Shown here one piece after another: positions 40,801-47,700 of a stretch of 52,669 bases of DNA (position 1 is the first letter of the stretch; each line of letters starts with the position of its first letter). The notes beneath the pieces were generated by a model. That model ran no database searches. It was not told the origin of the DNA and saw only the letters and a program-made list of their open reading frames with translations. The translations under genes and the position numbers were made by a program. The stretch is from Caecitellus pseudoparvulus (lineage: Eukaryota; Bigyra: Bicosoecida), in contig CBFFRQ010000197.1 in the NCBI GenBank assembly GCA_965644315.1, positions 1 through 52,669 of the forward strand, given 5' to 3'.

Positions 40801-42163
40801 CGTATGCGTAGTCAAAAGAGGCATCGGCGCACGCCAAGCAGGACAAGAAGTCACTCATTTCAGCAGGTGTTTTCGAGGAAGAGCATGAGAGCACTTGGTA
40901 AGGGGCGGGAAACGAATCCTCTTCTGCCCGGGAATGCAACAGGCACCCAGCAAGGCAGCTCCGCAGCGACGCGCCGGCACACAGCTGCCAGGTGGCTTGG
41001 ATGGGATCAGGCTCCTCCGGGTACCGTTGTGCGCTTTGCAGGGCTTTAGCAAAAGCCTCAGCCGCCCAAATGAGTGCCTCACGTGCTGTGGTCACTTGCG
41101 CCAACGACTCACAGCTATCCGCCATAGAAGCTGCAACAGCGCTGCGGTTTTCACTAGCGAGGTCAATCCTTGCAGCCAACTCAAAAACCGCAACCAAAGA
41201 GTCCAAGTGCAAGTCCTTCTGAACTGCGGCTTTCACTGCATCGGGCTCAGACTCGCTCGTGCCCACTCCTGGGGCAGCACCGCCAGGAGCAGCCCTGTCC
41301 TTCGCCATGGTCAAAACCAGTTCGAGAAGGCCCAGCATCTGCAGTCGAGGCAAGTGGCACAGGCGTGGGGACAGAAGGCGAGCTTTCTCCAGCGCTTCTT
41401 TCCACGCTGTCAACTCCTCCTCCAAAGAGCCACAGAAAGCCTCCGTGGCCAGAAGCAAGTTGCCTTCGTCAGATTCCACTCTGAGTGGGATGTCTCCCAC
41501 CTTGGCCTGGTAGGCAGGATGCCCGAGCTGCTGTAAGTTGGACAACAGCTTCGCACAGAGCTGCGATGCTTCGTGGCTTGCAATGAAGTCATCAATCGCC
41601 GGATTCTTGACGGATGTCCGCGACAGTCGCGCAATGAACGCGTTCTCATTCAACTGCTGTGGGGAGAGCACAACGCTGGCTGATTCGCCTTGCGAGTACT
41701 TGAGCTGCACGCTTGCAGGACCACCCAGCGATGACGTTCGAGCGATGAAAGTTCCGCTTTCGACGAAAACGGGGGCTTGTAGCAGGATCACTGCAGAGCA
41801 ACTCGAGCCCAGTTGCTTCGACTCTGAGGCAACTGTCCCAGTGGGCCTCAGCTCTACATCAATTTCAGTGGAGAAAGTGTCTGCCGCCGCTTGGGCCAGG
41901 ACTTGTCGCGAGCCCTTGCTCGAGGCAGTTGCGCTGGAGCCTCGCACAGCCTCTGCATACTCGAAGACAGTGCCACCTGAGGTGACATACTTGTTGATGG
42001 GTTCCATCCAGCGCAGGATCCCGAGGGTAGGATGGCGAACTGAGTCCGAGTGGTGGCCGTGCTGACGAAAACGCCCAGACTCTTCGTCCCATTCAATTTC
42101 CGCAATCCGCGGGACAGCGCTCTCTTCCACGCCATGAACTAAAAAACCACCATCAGCTGCCAT
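28844..42163 (-). CDS. RNF213-like giant AAA+ ATPase, single exon
   Basis: About 4,440 residues from the ATG at 42163 (MAADGGFLVHGVEES); the open frame continues 57 codons upstream without ATG. Three nucleotide-binding loops are visible: GGPGCGKT near 534, GDTGVGKD near 1020, and GPPGCGKT near 1674. Walker B and sensor regions match the RNF213 pattern: VLFIDELNTA with GAINPHG near 1333-1360, VVVMDEAGLP near 1748 with SNSILDAAKTNR near 1783, and PLLNRFSKF near 2120. The long helical remainder is family-like. No RING finger is seen; the only cysteine cluster is CX4C, then CGQHSH and GCG, near residues 3625-3680. Human RNF213 is a ubiquitin ligase that acts in lipid droplets and antimicrobial defence, working partly through a separate zinc motif. 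Whether this protein ligates ubiquitin is open. Confidence 0.88.
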   Translation of the reverse strand: MAADGGFLVHGVEESAVPRIAEIEWDEESGRFRQHGHHSDSVRHPTLGILRWMEPINKYVTSGGTVFEYAEAVRGSSATASSKGSRQVLAQAAADTFSTEIDVELRPTGTVASESKQLGSSCSAVILLQAPVFVESGTFIARTSSLGGPASVQLKYSQGESASVVLSPQQLNENAFIARLSRTSVKNPAIDDFIASHEASQLCAKLLSNLQQLGHPAYQAKVGDIPLRVESDEGNLLLATEAFCGSLEEELTAWKEALEKARLLSPRLCHLPRLQMLGLLELVLTMAKDRAAPGGAAPGVGTSESEPDAVKAAVQKDLHLDSLVAVFELAARIDLASENRSAVAASMADSCESLAQVTTAREALIWAAEAFAKALQSAQRYPEEPDPIQATWQLCAGASLRSCLAGCLLHSRAEEDSFPAPYQVLSCSSSKTPAEMSDFLSCLACADASFDYAYVLAPNTLPTTVLEQLAAAVAGQPLRVHVHLIFTSPAGVGMFTELPELPLCPEPSEAEIQSLTADIGKSMRHLAGLEVITGGPGCGKTSEALQKLSKVAGSNVSSFHVHEGFTADTLIEAYTTALCGDSSLKVWGLHLSLTEGADLALLDNILAHLALCNCLGDSAHGTVSGFRPGFKLHVVVELPAIVKHGKQPAWPPVAGTTEPRDHPFLPKLPSLSLLPATWTATHSGLQHIVIDETWRDACLAIGLASALGGATDPVHQAFQESVKDIREMGRLVRSKLPELTDDACRHILHQGLTSLDVLRALQSQPSAGGGWRTGTPTVGHLAAFVKVLSRLWRKLLEAGEHNAARIPPPEDQQMKRRGRGFVPAGTAPSIVNITPTPELFSLQKKHLKAFNSLAYGDESKGTEAMQGKIFALCIDDFWRPVLNVILSESCRVATDSSENVRYSSLFSSVMDTGVKALTDRENKVLDWSIMVSSRDRQEPPATVFGIDSSHPFVLSVCEDRAMDEVKLAHMRMAIAPTLGMLNTSLLQPALESRGFILTPFVLMNMLNVHQRCLSRQPVLMSGDTGVGKDFLMQAYSTVRNATFMQKLNVLPIIALAMRRYLVHATSAAVKAAPEDELDATVEHVTQRLAAIGRLRNVEEARAFVAGSEDSGAAAAQRVPHWAVPVLAESAFTFNLQTSSSAGDLSGAIQAVVEASEGEEQSSFVYMLLFVLAVVLEHSPALSKLIPPEVATLATGAVEHYMKSKAPAPIAMASVKDIKRAGLLPGMNFRDGLLKKLHEKTQELENARSGQEAPRRGSRVAAPKLSVTATMLSDAVRLVQAALTARPPPQFERHLMHDGVTPDVWRAIVNNAKANVQALTELASDGDDFVYVLFIDELNTAGALHMIAEAFSNHTMDGEPLPDALFLAGAINPHGFRAGESKSSVDQTHVPSRLPTGAAHAGAGASEHEHLATTSFVVKHLPSPLERLLVNSPKLTTGVEEAFIAGIKERIMQQASSGRLPNVVAQLRVGTGAALMQEEAGVMAAFQQGLDAFGSMLSFAQEKVRSYDLNRMHLSFRDLVRATNLFKWLLQLKVHPTLRGSSLLDKTRVANPFLPPGIHVTSTELLFAHVVQVALVAIGCVYWMRLPGEGHKGYDGSDLLDLRSDFSEALHEHCQGVGIVCEDVASTVSAATRHLFSKISFRPLGLAETVPLLENFFSAVLCVNVEPAMSLLITGPPGCGKTLAVGMCSENSQGRESGSPLFRQLKRMKVLNYQCSQATSAEEIEALYSTAYEQHAGHTRSGSAHTRLVVVMDEAGLPNEKQHALKAAHDTWDDPSGVPTILMSNSILDAAKTNRCMHVQQTAASSHDIRLLCSALLLLPRNRPSVSRVIVKADEPLEERLKRRIDLVCGIADAFQLVQDADWCFNWLHLRDFVYFCRFLRYELGQKPLDTLTPKVLLLALQRCMQVVESSPDAMSEFEAIARTFMDGRVASSSDVGGVAATPGCGFEVVMSREEVVDMKRQISAPELKPDILRAMESNIRAVFADDPSESPHRHTMIVDRSDTEAGVHWLFQRGILQQDLTIEVNVADLGVDAEQLRTAEVLRQVKAAAEGGKTLLLVNCNQVIFTAMYDLLNYRYHIISTGSGHAYYANITIGALSLAVAVHQDFRLVVHVPFWKLPELPSPLLNRFSKFSLSAAQILKASAHRYLESFEFLQGEVAAQSRLLQNVLHGVRDFVAFVCSSQPEAALTGFDSSETIPALILQVLSKAAKSGGTSPGMTDDALALELVERCNMELLSILRPDFVMQSGVLKRLPSAYIDVYMKEQEHFSGAQFLRNAIAASGRGSNARPLSLLTCRSSTGVLQLQQDEERASIMLGCPVVHVTKGHREVKWKEISDLGSGQPCAFVAALSDCPSAATAEHLVDEFLEVCSRVATADRSPDAVLPTLIFTINEHVHKGSHPQVALMKRILSRKWGSLHERLRVLQPRAVLVLHTGSDDRNLVERFPYVPTGLDWQHIVADAVDEVSESDAAAQASADAEAKQWLLAAAQRELSKDISWFKSRLRPSVESGVEEACSNLDASVMGMKAETLAKRGVVLSVAIYQGHPPKRAKSQQVMKRSVAHGVLLDALMDMFALVWKGLVGTLTSDAAEGVSSSAVTESMVVHLRRRLQDLSFGMVQAFLARSARDFGFEALCKLRTEGSSPLLLEFAAEAVKSVLNIEVGRHVSLTSVSRKQGLEKVPSPVVPAAAELPFGFTVLRSLKLVSDACKQRVEGLEEQFALARSLLAADGDVQLGFEHMQSCFELLQERDELMLLLSRDFLKLYCNVVEVDDVDFVSEGRHLQGFAQAVVPMMPREFDFLGNGLLKRVRALATQRIFPGSVPLTFFLRHRALTRFVSEAIASVYSSRLLGAAPVVPGSGAASGAGRILDAAQAAVEGLLDGPESESQVCEWLGRVATARQGPCRTAEGVCHDEQLFCKCAQVVCMSEVLMRAPEGILRLLTARIKAVATDPGLRGQLPLDIMLYVLGQYASLTADVPDGYLEEFRCMMSSAFLACFQWILPGCEGGFGSVSAKQAVIRAVLFMESGTPLTLSGREAPVSLLRLLNKDAPSALPCLARVQLLSQLHTHPGFSEQLEQVSFETSSATFMPTALSIALSRQVSALYGWEVAHLETHASYDLLVWMLAKHTSEHVLRIGPTNTCPLEPAAAEVLSSRHADARSNLDKARFAAQSLVFCELLAAKLGSNPDHESVRARPVKEAMKRLQGASPAWGAVVMAHIAGSERGYDRLTRVLAHEDILKDLGLEAWHLASFAESSEEAKAVCAEFVSTPLSADDFHDKLVALVKACSSKVLALRPALGRCAAGLKSHRCAHWLTSPTTQLILGLEAAAGDAKVKAEEGMELPGSLLAGAVLHELVDGQHGNSLHFATHIPVMLSFYQWCNEELPGKVSEAEAWELPMVDALSRERLDQVTVDVGRKKLDEFVRSWNLLQAAFGMYEAVCGHQAELEQSIPRISIGNEDGCKQLMVSDVLSFSFTQSEIDRALPLRMLRERLVKSQNAMMELDATRQLREMTALTGINRGGCLLEATLGSRALKHVASTAVSFRELVMHTGEVDPYVDQAEGEGAPLSLVDKLRRLIPFFLRWEADVEYNDVEPGHDSKALEEADILDQQKREAAFDEGRSTQQLMYEQKYSICPNPDCQRLMERTMYSDAGLCGQHSHESATETAARLEAERQSGKKRGCGTRFSYIAQRVPKPKADEPPLDLFLPEKYKLRLSSEEARAKWLAARTAASTDSQPFAAGHVRVDIENLARFLLPLIMRGKVRLDVSDLQEACRFKREVEQAATSAAEPEFDGQLNMELKFEPLLDQLEYQAEEVHEVPEAPEVSEEQSLLEEALLLCEEAGVEWKDSKLTALSLTDKQWRELVRTATDSVRKLLEEGILVASLRRKLFNGGPAQTSHKLRRLAVGSYKSLVRHFQKHLAKAKSHCALPDAIVEVVNERMRSIEDMSADGDAKVALSDLSMLKHLRDALAEASVSWLSQSSSESLLADNQFVHAALYGEKKPKISMAHILLGITQADGSASDGVLVGAFVPVTNAIQQLSQRLRTILQGVEDLKRSDSSGVNPRCRYAPKLLFASDASTPDFLDSAPIGHALAADEALKLDAHKQMREQEREAARLEPTGGQAMPQAQSRRGQAMPRPMRTGGRGSSHFLGGHPQAGTAAKKEQPMRRIGQPPGEMPLECEQDVVNALAHLKASALASGTLDDESMHLASRVREALDGDLRDVLSDFNVIQFTNGVDDLVEQHAPSSAGQESRSIKLSLTLLGASDPSSDSCFARSSQRSRIIRLTDSMLKSIPEFQAVALKGLKQRSAPSEHCFMLKWADIPTPVALNEANFAAFQTALRSPSESRFSVGVVSTDACMQTVPLLLLGLPGDGPAGRELEAQTEFELDIRVPVDVGAIFDLVHVPASSRDKFVVELCTSAGTKAPGSDLSGVVLQSIHVRPRQG

Positions 42164-42836
42164 AATCTGCACAGGGATGCAGCACGCGTCAGTTTTCCAG
42201 TTTATTGGCCGGATTCCCCCGAGGCAGCGCACAAAAGAAACCCGCAAGCGCCTACGACAAGCACTTGAGATACAAGCACGTGGGGAATCTAAACAACTCC
42301 GATGGCCGATGCCAGACACAGCAACGAGAAGCACTCAAAACATACGAACTGGATGATGCTTTCGGTCGGCTGCGCGCAGCAATCCGCAGGAAAGGGAGCT
42401 TGAAGTCTGCTGCACAGGGTAATCTTCAACTTCAACTACGCACCGGACGATGTGGAGGACACCGACGCACCTCACGGAGCTAGCAAGCTTCGATGAGGTG
42501 GGTGGAGGGAGTGCAATGCTTCATGATCAAATGGTCTGAAGCTTGTTGGTTTTTGAGTGGAAGGGAAGACTGCCCGCAGAGTTGGCCAACCTGAGGTGGT
42601 CAACACAGCTGCGGCAGCTTCACTCGAAGGGAAGATCCATGGGCAGCACGGACCGTGAGCGATTTGTTCATGGTATGATGTCTGCGGTGGTAATGCCTGG
42701 CAGTGTACATAGCTTGCTGCAGCGTCAAGGTCGGACCGTCAGCACGCTGCGACTTCAAGGTACCCACACAAGCCCTGGCCACTGCCTGGTTCGACGGGAA
42801 GCCACAGCACCAGTGCGGCAGAGGCGTTGGGAGTTC
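42164..42836. other. Intergenic, upstream of RNF213-like gene
   Basis: About 670 bp between the ankyrin gene end and the giant ATPase start, expected to hold the latter's promoter and 5' UTR. No TATA-like motif, RNA gene or repeat recognised. Confidence 0.5.
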
Positions 42837-44108
42837 TCAAGACGCCCCGCACATCCTAATCAGCACTATGTCACGACGGGCGAGTCGCGTGCTGGTTCCG
42901 TACCATGCAGCGTCCCTCCCAGGCTGCACAGCCGCCTTGCCCACCGCTTGCCTCACCCCCAACGGTACTGCACGCTCACCGGTCAGGCCCAGCAGCTCGC
43001 GCGTGATGTCCCCTCGCTGACTTGCACACGCCAGTCGGAAGGCGGCGTGGCGTGTGCCCCATGCTGGCGCATGCACATCCACCTCTCGCTCTCCAGTCAG
43101 AGCCAACAGCTCGCGCACCACCTCAATTTGGCCATGTAGACAAGCAGCCCGAAAGCTAGCCTCAGGCCCGCTCCTGTCCGCAGCGTGTACATCTACTTCT
43201 CGCCCGCCAGTCAACCCAAGCAGCTCGCGCACCACTTGCAAGTGTCCAAGTTTGCACGCGGCTCGGAAACCTGCCTCAGCCCCAGCTACATCCATCGCAT
43301 GCACATCCACTGAACGGGCACCCCTCAGCGCCAATAGCATGCGAACGACCTCTACGTCACCGCTTGCACATGCTGCGCGAAACCCAGCTTCTGGTCCACT
43401 GCCGTCCCCTGCGTGGACATACACTGCCCTGCTTCCTTTGAGCGCCAGTAGCTCACGCACAACCTCCACACGCCCCCACGCGCACGCCAGCCGGAAGGCA
43501 TCTTCAGGACCATCAGTGTCTGCTGCGTGCACGTCCACCTTTCGAGCACCATTCAGAGACAGCAGCTCGCGCACCACACCTATGTGCCCATTCATGCATG
43601 CTCTTCGGAAGGCAGCTTCAGGCCCGGTTTCATCAGGAGCATGCACGTCCACTGCCCGGCTCCCACTCTGGGCAAGCAGCGCACGCACGGTGTCCAAGTG
43701 ACCGCGCGCACAAGCTTCTCGAAAGCCGGCCTCGGGCCCAGTTCGATCGGGCGCATGCACATCAACGGCACAGTCGCCAGCCAACTCCAACAACTGGCGC
43801 ACAACCTCCGCCTGGCCGTTGCCGCAGGCAAGGCGGAAACCATGCTCAGGGCCAGACCAGTTTCCAGTGTGCACATCCACTGCCCTGCTGCCGCTCAAGG
43901 CCAGCAATCTTTGCAGAAGGCGAACGTGGCCCACCCTGCAAGCCAGTAGGAAGGCCGCATTCGACTCCTCCCCGGTCAACCAGGCAAGCCCAGGTGTATC
44001 CTGTTGACTTGAACCCTCCATGGTCAAGAACAACGCCTCCGCTCTATGCCCTTTGCAGGCAGCCTTCCACTCTTCGGGGCTGCTGATGAGCTGAACCATG
44101 TGCGCCAT
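42837..44108 (-). CDS. Ankyrin family protein with nine 38-residue repeats
   Basis: 423 residues from the ATG at 44108 (MAHMVQLISS); another ATG three codons on is equally possible. The open frame extends 93 codons upstream but that part has no family similarity. After a helix with EEWKAACKG it has nine consecutive ankyrin-like units of exactly 38 residues, of the type GPEAGFREACARGHLDTVRA then LLAxxGxRAVDVHAPDxT. The C-terminal signature DAAWYGTSTRLARR ends the protein. It is the most regular family member and defines the repeat. There is no signal peptide or membrane helix, so it is probably an intracellular binding protein; the partner is unknown. Confidence 0.85.
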   Translation of the reverse strand: MAHMVQLISSPEEWKAACKGHRAEALFLTMEGSSQQDTPGLAWLTGEESNAAFLLACRVGHVRLLQRLLALSGSRAVDVHTGNWSGPEHGFRLACGNGQAEVVRQLLELAGDCAVDVHAPDRTGPEAGFREACARGHLDTVRALLAQSGSRAVDVHAPDETGPEAAFRRACMNGHIGVVRELLSLNGARKVDVHAADTDGPEDAFRLACAWGRVEVVRELLALKGSRAVYVHAGDGSGPEAGFRAACASGDVEVVRMLLALRGARSVDVHAMDVAGAEAGFRAACKLGHLQVVRELLGLTGGREVDVHAADRSGPEASFRAACLHGQIEVVRELLALTGEREVDVHAPAWGTRHAAFRLACASQRGDITRELLGLTGERAVPLGVRQAVGKAAVQPGRDAAWYGTSTRLARRDIVLIRMCGAS

Positions 44109-44778
44109 GGCGTGGTGAGCTACACCTTCGTTCGTGGCCGTCGTGTGAGCGTAGGATTCGCTAGAAGACACCGATTGGGACGCCGAATCAGCCCAACTAC
44201 AACTGGAAGGAAATCTGTGGTCTTGTTTTGTGCTCTTGGCCAGCAAAACTAGCCGAAGGCGGGTACTGCCACACTCCCCAAGCGTTGTCAAATTCCGCAA
44301 ATGTACCGGGCTTCTTGACGTGTGCAGGGTCTGTACTTTATGTTGTATCCGCCGACACTGCACGGCTGTGTATGAATTTTGGTGCATGGGGCGAAAGGCG
44401 TGCCATAGGCCTCATATTTTTACACCAGCGAACATCTTCAGAGAAATGTGTGGCTATTTCAATGGAGGTTTTAGAATCGCTGCAAAGCCGGGGTAAGGCT
44501 CATCATATTTCATCATGATGCATTGCATTCATGGTCATCACGCACGGTTGGGCAGAGTCCGGCCACCTTGCTCCTGCACACGTCAGTATGCTGGCCAACT
44601 CTCTCGCCTCCCTGGTGGATGGTGCTCCGACATGGTCACTCAGTGCTGTTCGCCGAGCTACTTTGGCGCGCACGACCTTTGCATAAACACAGTCCACCCT
44701 CTCCTCCCCTTCAATGAGCGAATGGTTTCGCGAGACACCTGCTGCCGAGCCAAGTGCCTCACCCTGACGACTAGGGGC
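44109..44778. other. Intergenic, about 670 bp
   Basis: Separates the ankyrin gene start from the 3' end of the giant surface-protein gene. No gene, repeat or motif recognised. Confidence 0.5.
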
Positions 44779-47700
44779 TCACTCCCAGTCGTCGTCTCCC
44801 TCTCCATCCCGATGCACTTCCGTGTGCGCATCCTCTACGAGCGCGCCGACCAAGTCGAACCCGCCCTCAACATCAGCCGTTGAGCTGTCGCTATCCGAGT
44901 CTCCAGTTGACTCGTGGAAACCAAAAGCATGGATGACCGCGCGGTCTCCGGTGGCCTCAGTCTTGCGCCACACGGTTCCCTGCATCAAGCCGGAAGCAGC
45001 GCCAGCTGCCGCGTCGGCTGCAACAGCGGTTCGCAGGATCCAGGTTCCACGACGAAGTGTCGGGTCCACAATCGGCTCGCTCGTCTCCACACGTGACACC
45101 TCCTGACCGCGGTCCCCACTCACCACGTACTCAGTGCTCAGCTTCCAGGCACCGCTGGCCGGCACTGCCGTGCCAGGCGTCCACGCCAGCGCAACATCCT
45201 CGCCATCCTCCCCTGCCCCTTGGACGTACAGCGTGTCGTCCGCGAAGCGCCAGGCACCTGAGGCCGCATGCAGGGGCTGGTGGGAGGGCACGCGGTGGTG
45301 CTTGCCGGCTGCATCCTGCACCACCACAAAGTACGCCAAGCGCCACCTGCCGCGTGGCACGCTTCCCAGTGGATCGCTTTCCGGCACCACTTGGCGGTGC
45401 ACAACGTCACCTGAACCTGCTAGAAGCACCCTCACTGCGTCCGTTTCAGACAGTGCCTCTGATGCATCCGTCTCCTGGCTCACGGCACTCTGCAAGTTCC
45501 ACCTTGAAGACACTGTGGTCAAGGTCAGTTCGTCCGCCATGGCCTTGATCATTGCCTGTGTCACAGCGTCTGACTCGGAGTCTTCAGATGCATCTGAACT
45601 CTCGTCTGCGTCGACGACAGCCCACCTTGGGTTCCGGGCTGTAGACACAGCCCACCCGCCACTCGCAGGTGCTGGTTCAGGCTCGGCACCCAATGCGACA
45701 TACCTCCACTTACCGCTGGGAGCAGCCCCCACCATCGGCTCGCTCGTCTCCACACGTGACACCTCCTGACCGCGGTCCCCACTCACCACGTACTCAGTGC
45801 TCAGCTTCCAGGCACCGCTGGCCGGCACTGCCGTGCCAGGCGTCCACGCCAGCGCAACATCCTCGCCATCCCCGCCTGCCCCCTGGACGTACAGCGTGTC
45901 GTCCGCGAAGCGCCAGGCACCTGAGGCCGCATGCAGGGGCTGGTGGGAGGGCACGCGGTGGTGCTTGCCGGCTGCATCCTGCACCACCACAAAGTGCTCC
46001 ACATTCCAACGCCCACGCGTCCATCGAGTATCAGCACCAGTGTACACTGGTAGCTTGGCAGCTTGGTGGCCCTCATCATCCTCAAGCAATCGCCAGCCAA
46101 CGAGGGCGGTATCTGGCTTTGGCGGCTTGGCCATGGCCAGATCTGCTGGGCCTGCTGCCGCCTTTGGCTTCCCAAGCGGAGCCAGTGCCACCTTATTAGG
46201 AGTTGAGCGCCAAACCCCGCCTTGGCTCATGCGAGGGGTATAGGCCGCGACAGCTTCGTCCTCCGAGGATGATGACTCAGCGGCAAAAGCAAAGGCGTCA
46301 ATGACAGCGCCCCGTCCGGGGCCAGAGGACTCAGAGTCTGATGTGTCTTCGTCGACTGCCAGGAAGGCCCACCTACCGCTGGGAGCAGCCCCCACCATCG
46401 GCTCGCTCGTCTCCACACGTGACACCTCCTGACCGCGGTCCCCACTCACCACGTACTCAGTGCTCAGCTTCCAGGCACCGCTGGCCGGCACTGCCGTGCC
46501 AGGCGTCCACGCCAGCGCAACATCCTCGCCATCCTCCCCTGCCCCCTGGACGTACAGCGTGTCGTCCGCGAAGCGCCAGGCACCTGAGGCCGCATGCAGG
46601 GGCTGGTGGGAGGGCACGCGGTGGTGCATGCTGGCTGCATCCTGCACCACCACAAAATGTTCAGACTGCCATTCGCCGTATCGACCAGCTGCTTCAACGG
46701 AAGCAGGGTCCACGACCTCCAGACGAGCCACTTCCACCTGCTGGTCATCCTGCAGCACGCGCCAGCCAACAAGCACAGGCTCGCGTTGGTCCGGAACGTG
46801 CACGGTGCGAACTGGCTCCTCTTCCTCTTCACTGCTGAGGGTGCCCAGCACGTCATGCACCGCCAGCATGTCATCGCCTGGGATGGGAGCGACCCTGGAA
46901 GAAGACTCTTCGCCATCGCTGTCCTCAGAGTCACTCATGGGCTCAGGGGCAACCTTTGCGCCCTTTGGCGTGGGGTCAAAGTCCTTGAAGTGGCGGAACA
47001 AGTTAAGGCCAGGGTGCTCCTTGGCCTCTTCCACCAGCCAAATTGCTGTGCACACAGCAATGGCAACGAGAAGCAGCACCAGAGCAGTGATGGTCATGGG
47101 CTTTCCAGCTGCCAGCTGGTCAAAGTTGTCCACCACGGCTTCTGGTGCCTGGTCGTCTTCATACTCTGAGCCGTCAATGAGGTACACCAGGAAGAGCAAC
47201 CACACCGTCAGCGCCGACAGGAAGAACATGAACTGTGGCAGGCGCCGCAAGCGATGCAGTGTAAGCGGCGGGTTGCGTACAACCCAGACAAGGACACCGG
47301 ACAATGTGAGTCCAGCAACGACGAAGGCGGCGATCGGCACACTGCGAGCCAAGATAATGCCACAGTAGGCGACTGTGATCTTGGCTGCGACGAGAACCAG
47401 TGCGAAAGAAGGCGCCATCTGCACCTCCAACTTGTCCATCCAGCGCTTTGCCGCCTCTCTAAGCCAGGCACGTCGGGGCACACGAGGCAGCTGCCTTCCG
47501 TCAATGTCCAAGACGCTCAATGGTGCAATGTCCAAGTTCACTTCATCCCAGCGGAACTGGATGCTCAAGCTGGCAGCAGCGAGCGGGAGCACGATTGCAA
47601 GCAGAATGCCACTGACAACCATTGTGGCAATGTGCCTCCAGTGCCAGCAGGCAACCGGGAAGCACTGCAAGGCATCGGCACCGAACCTGTAGCCACCCCA

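Noticed and set aside
42780-42810. GGTTCGA resembling a tRNA T-loop
   Set aside because: The flanking bases do not pair as a T-stem and no other tRNA arms are found upstream.
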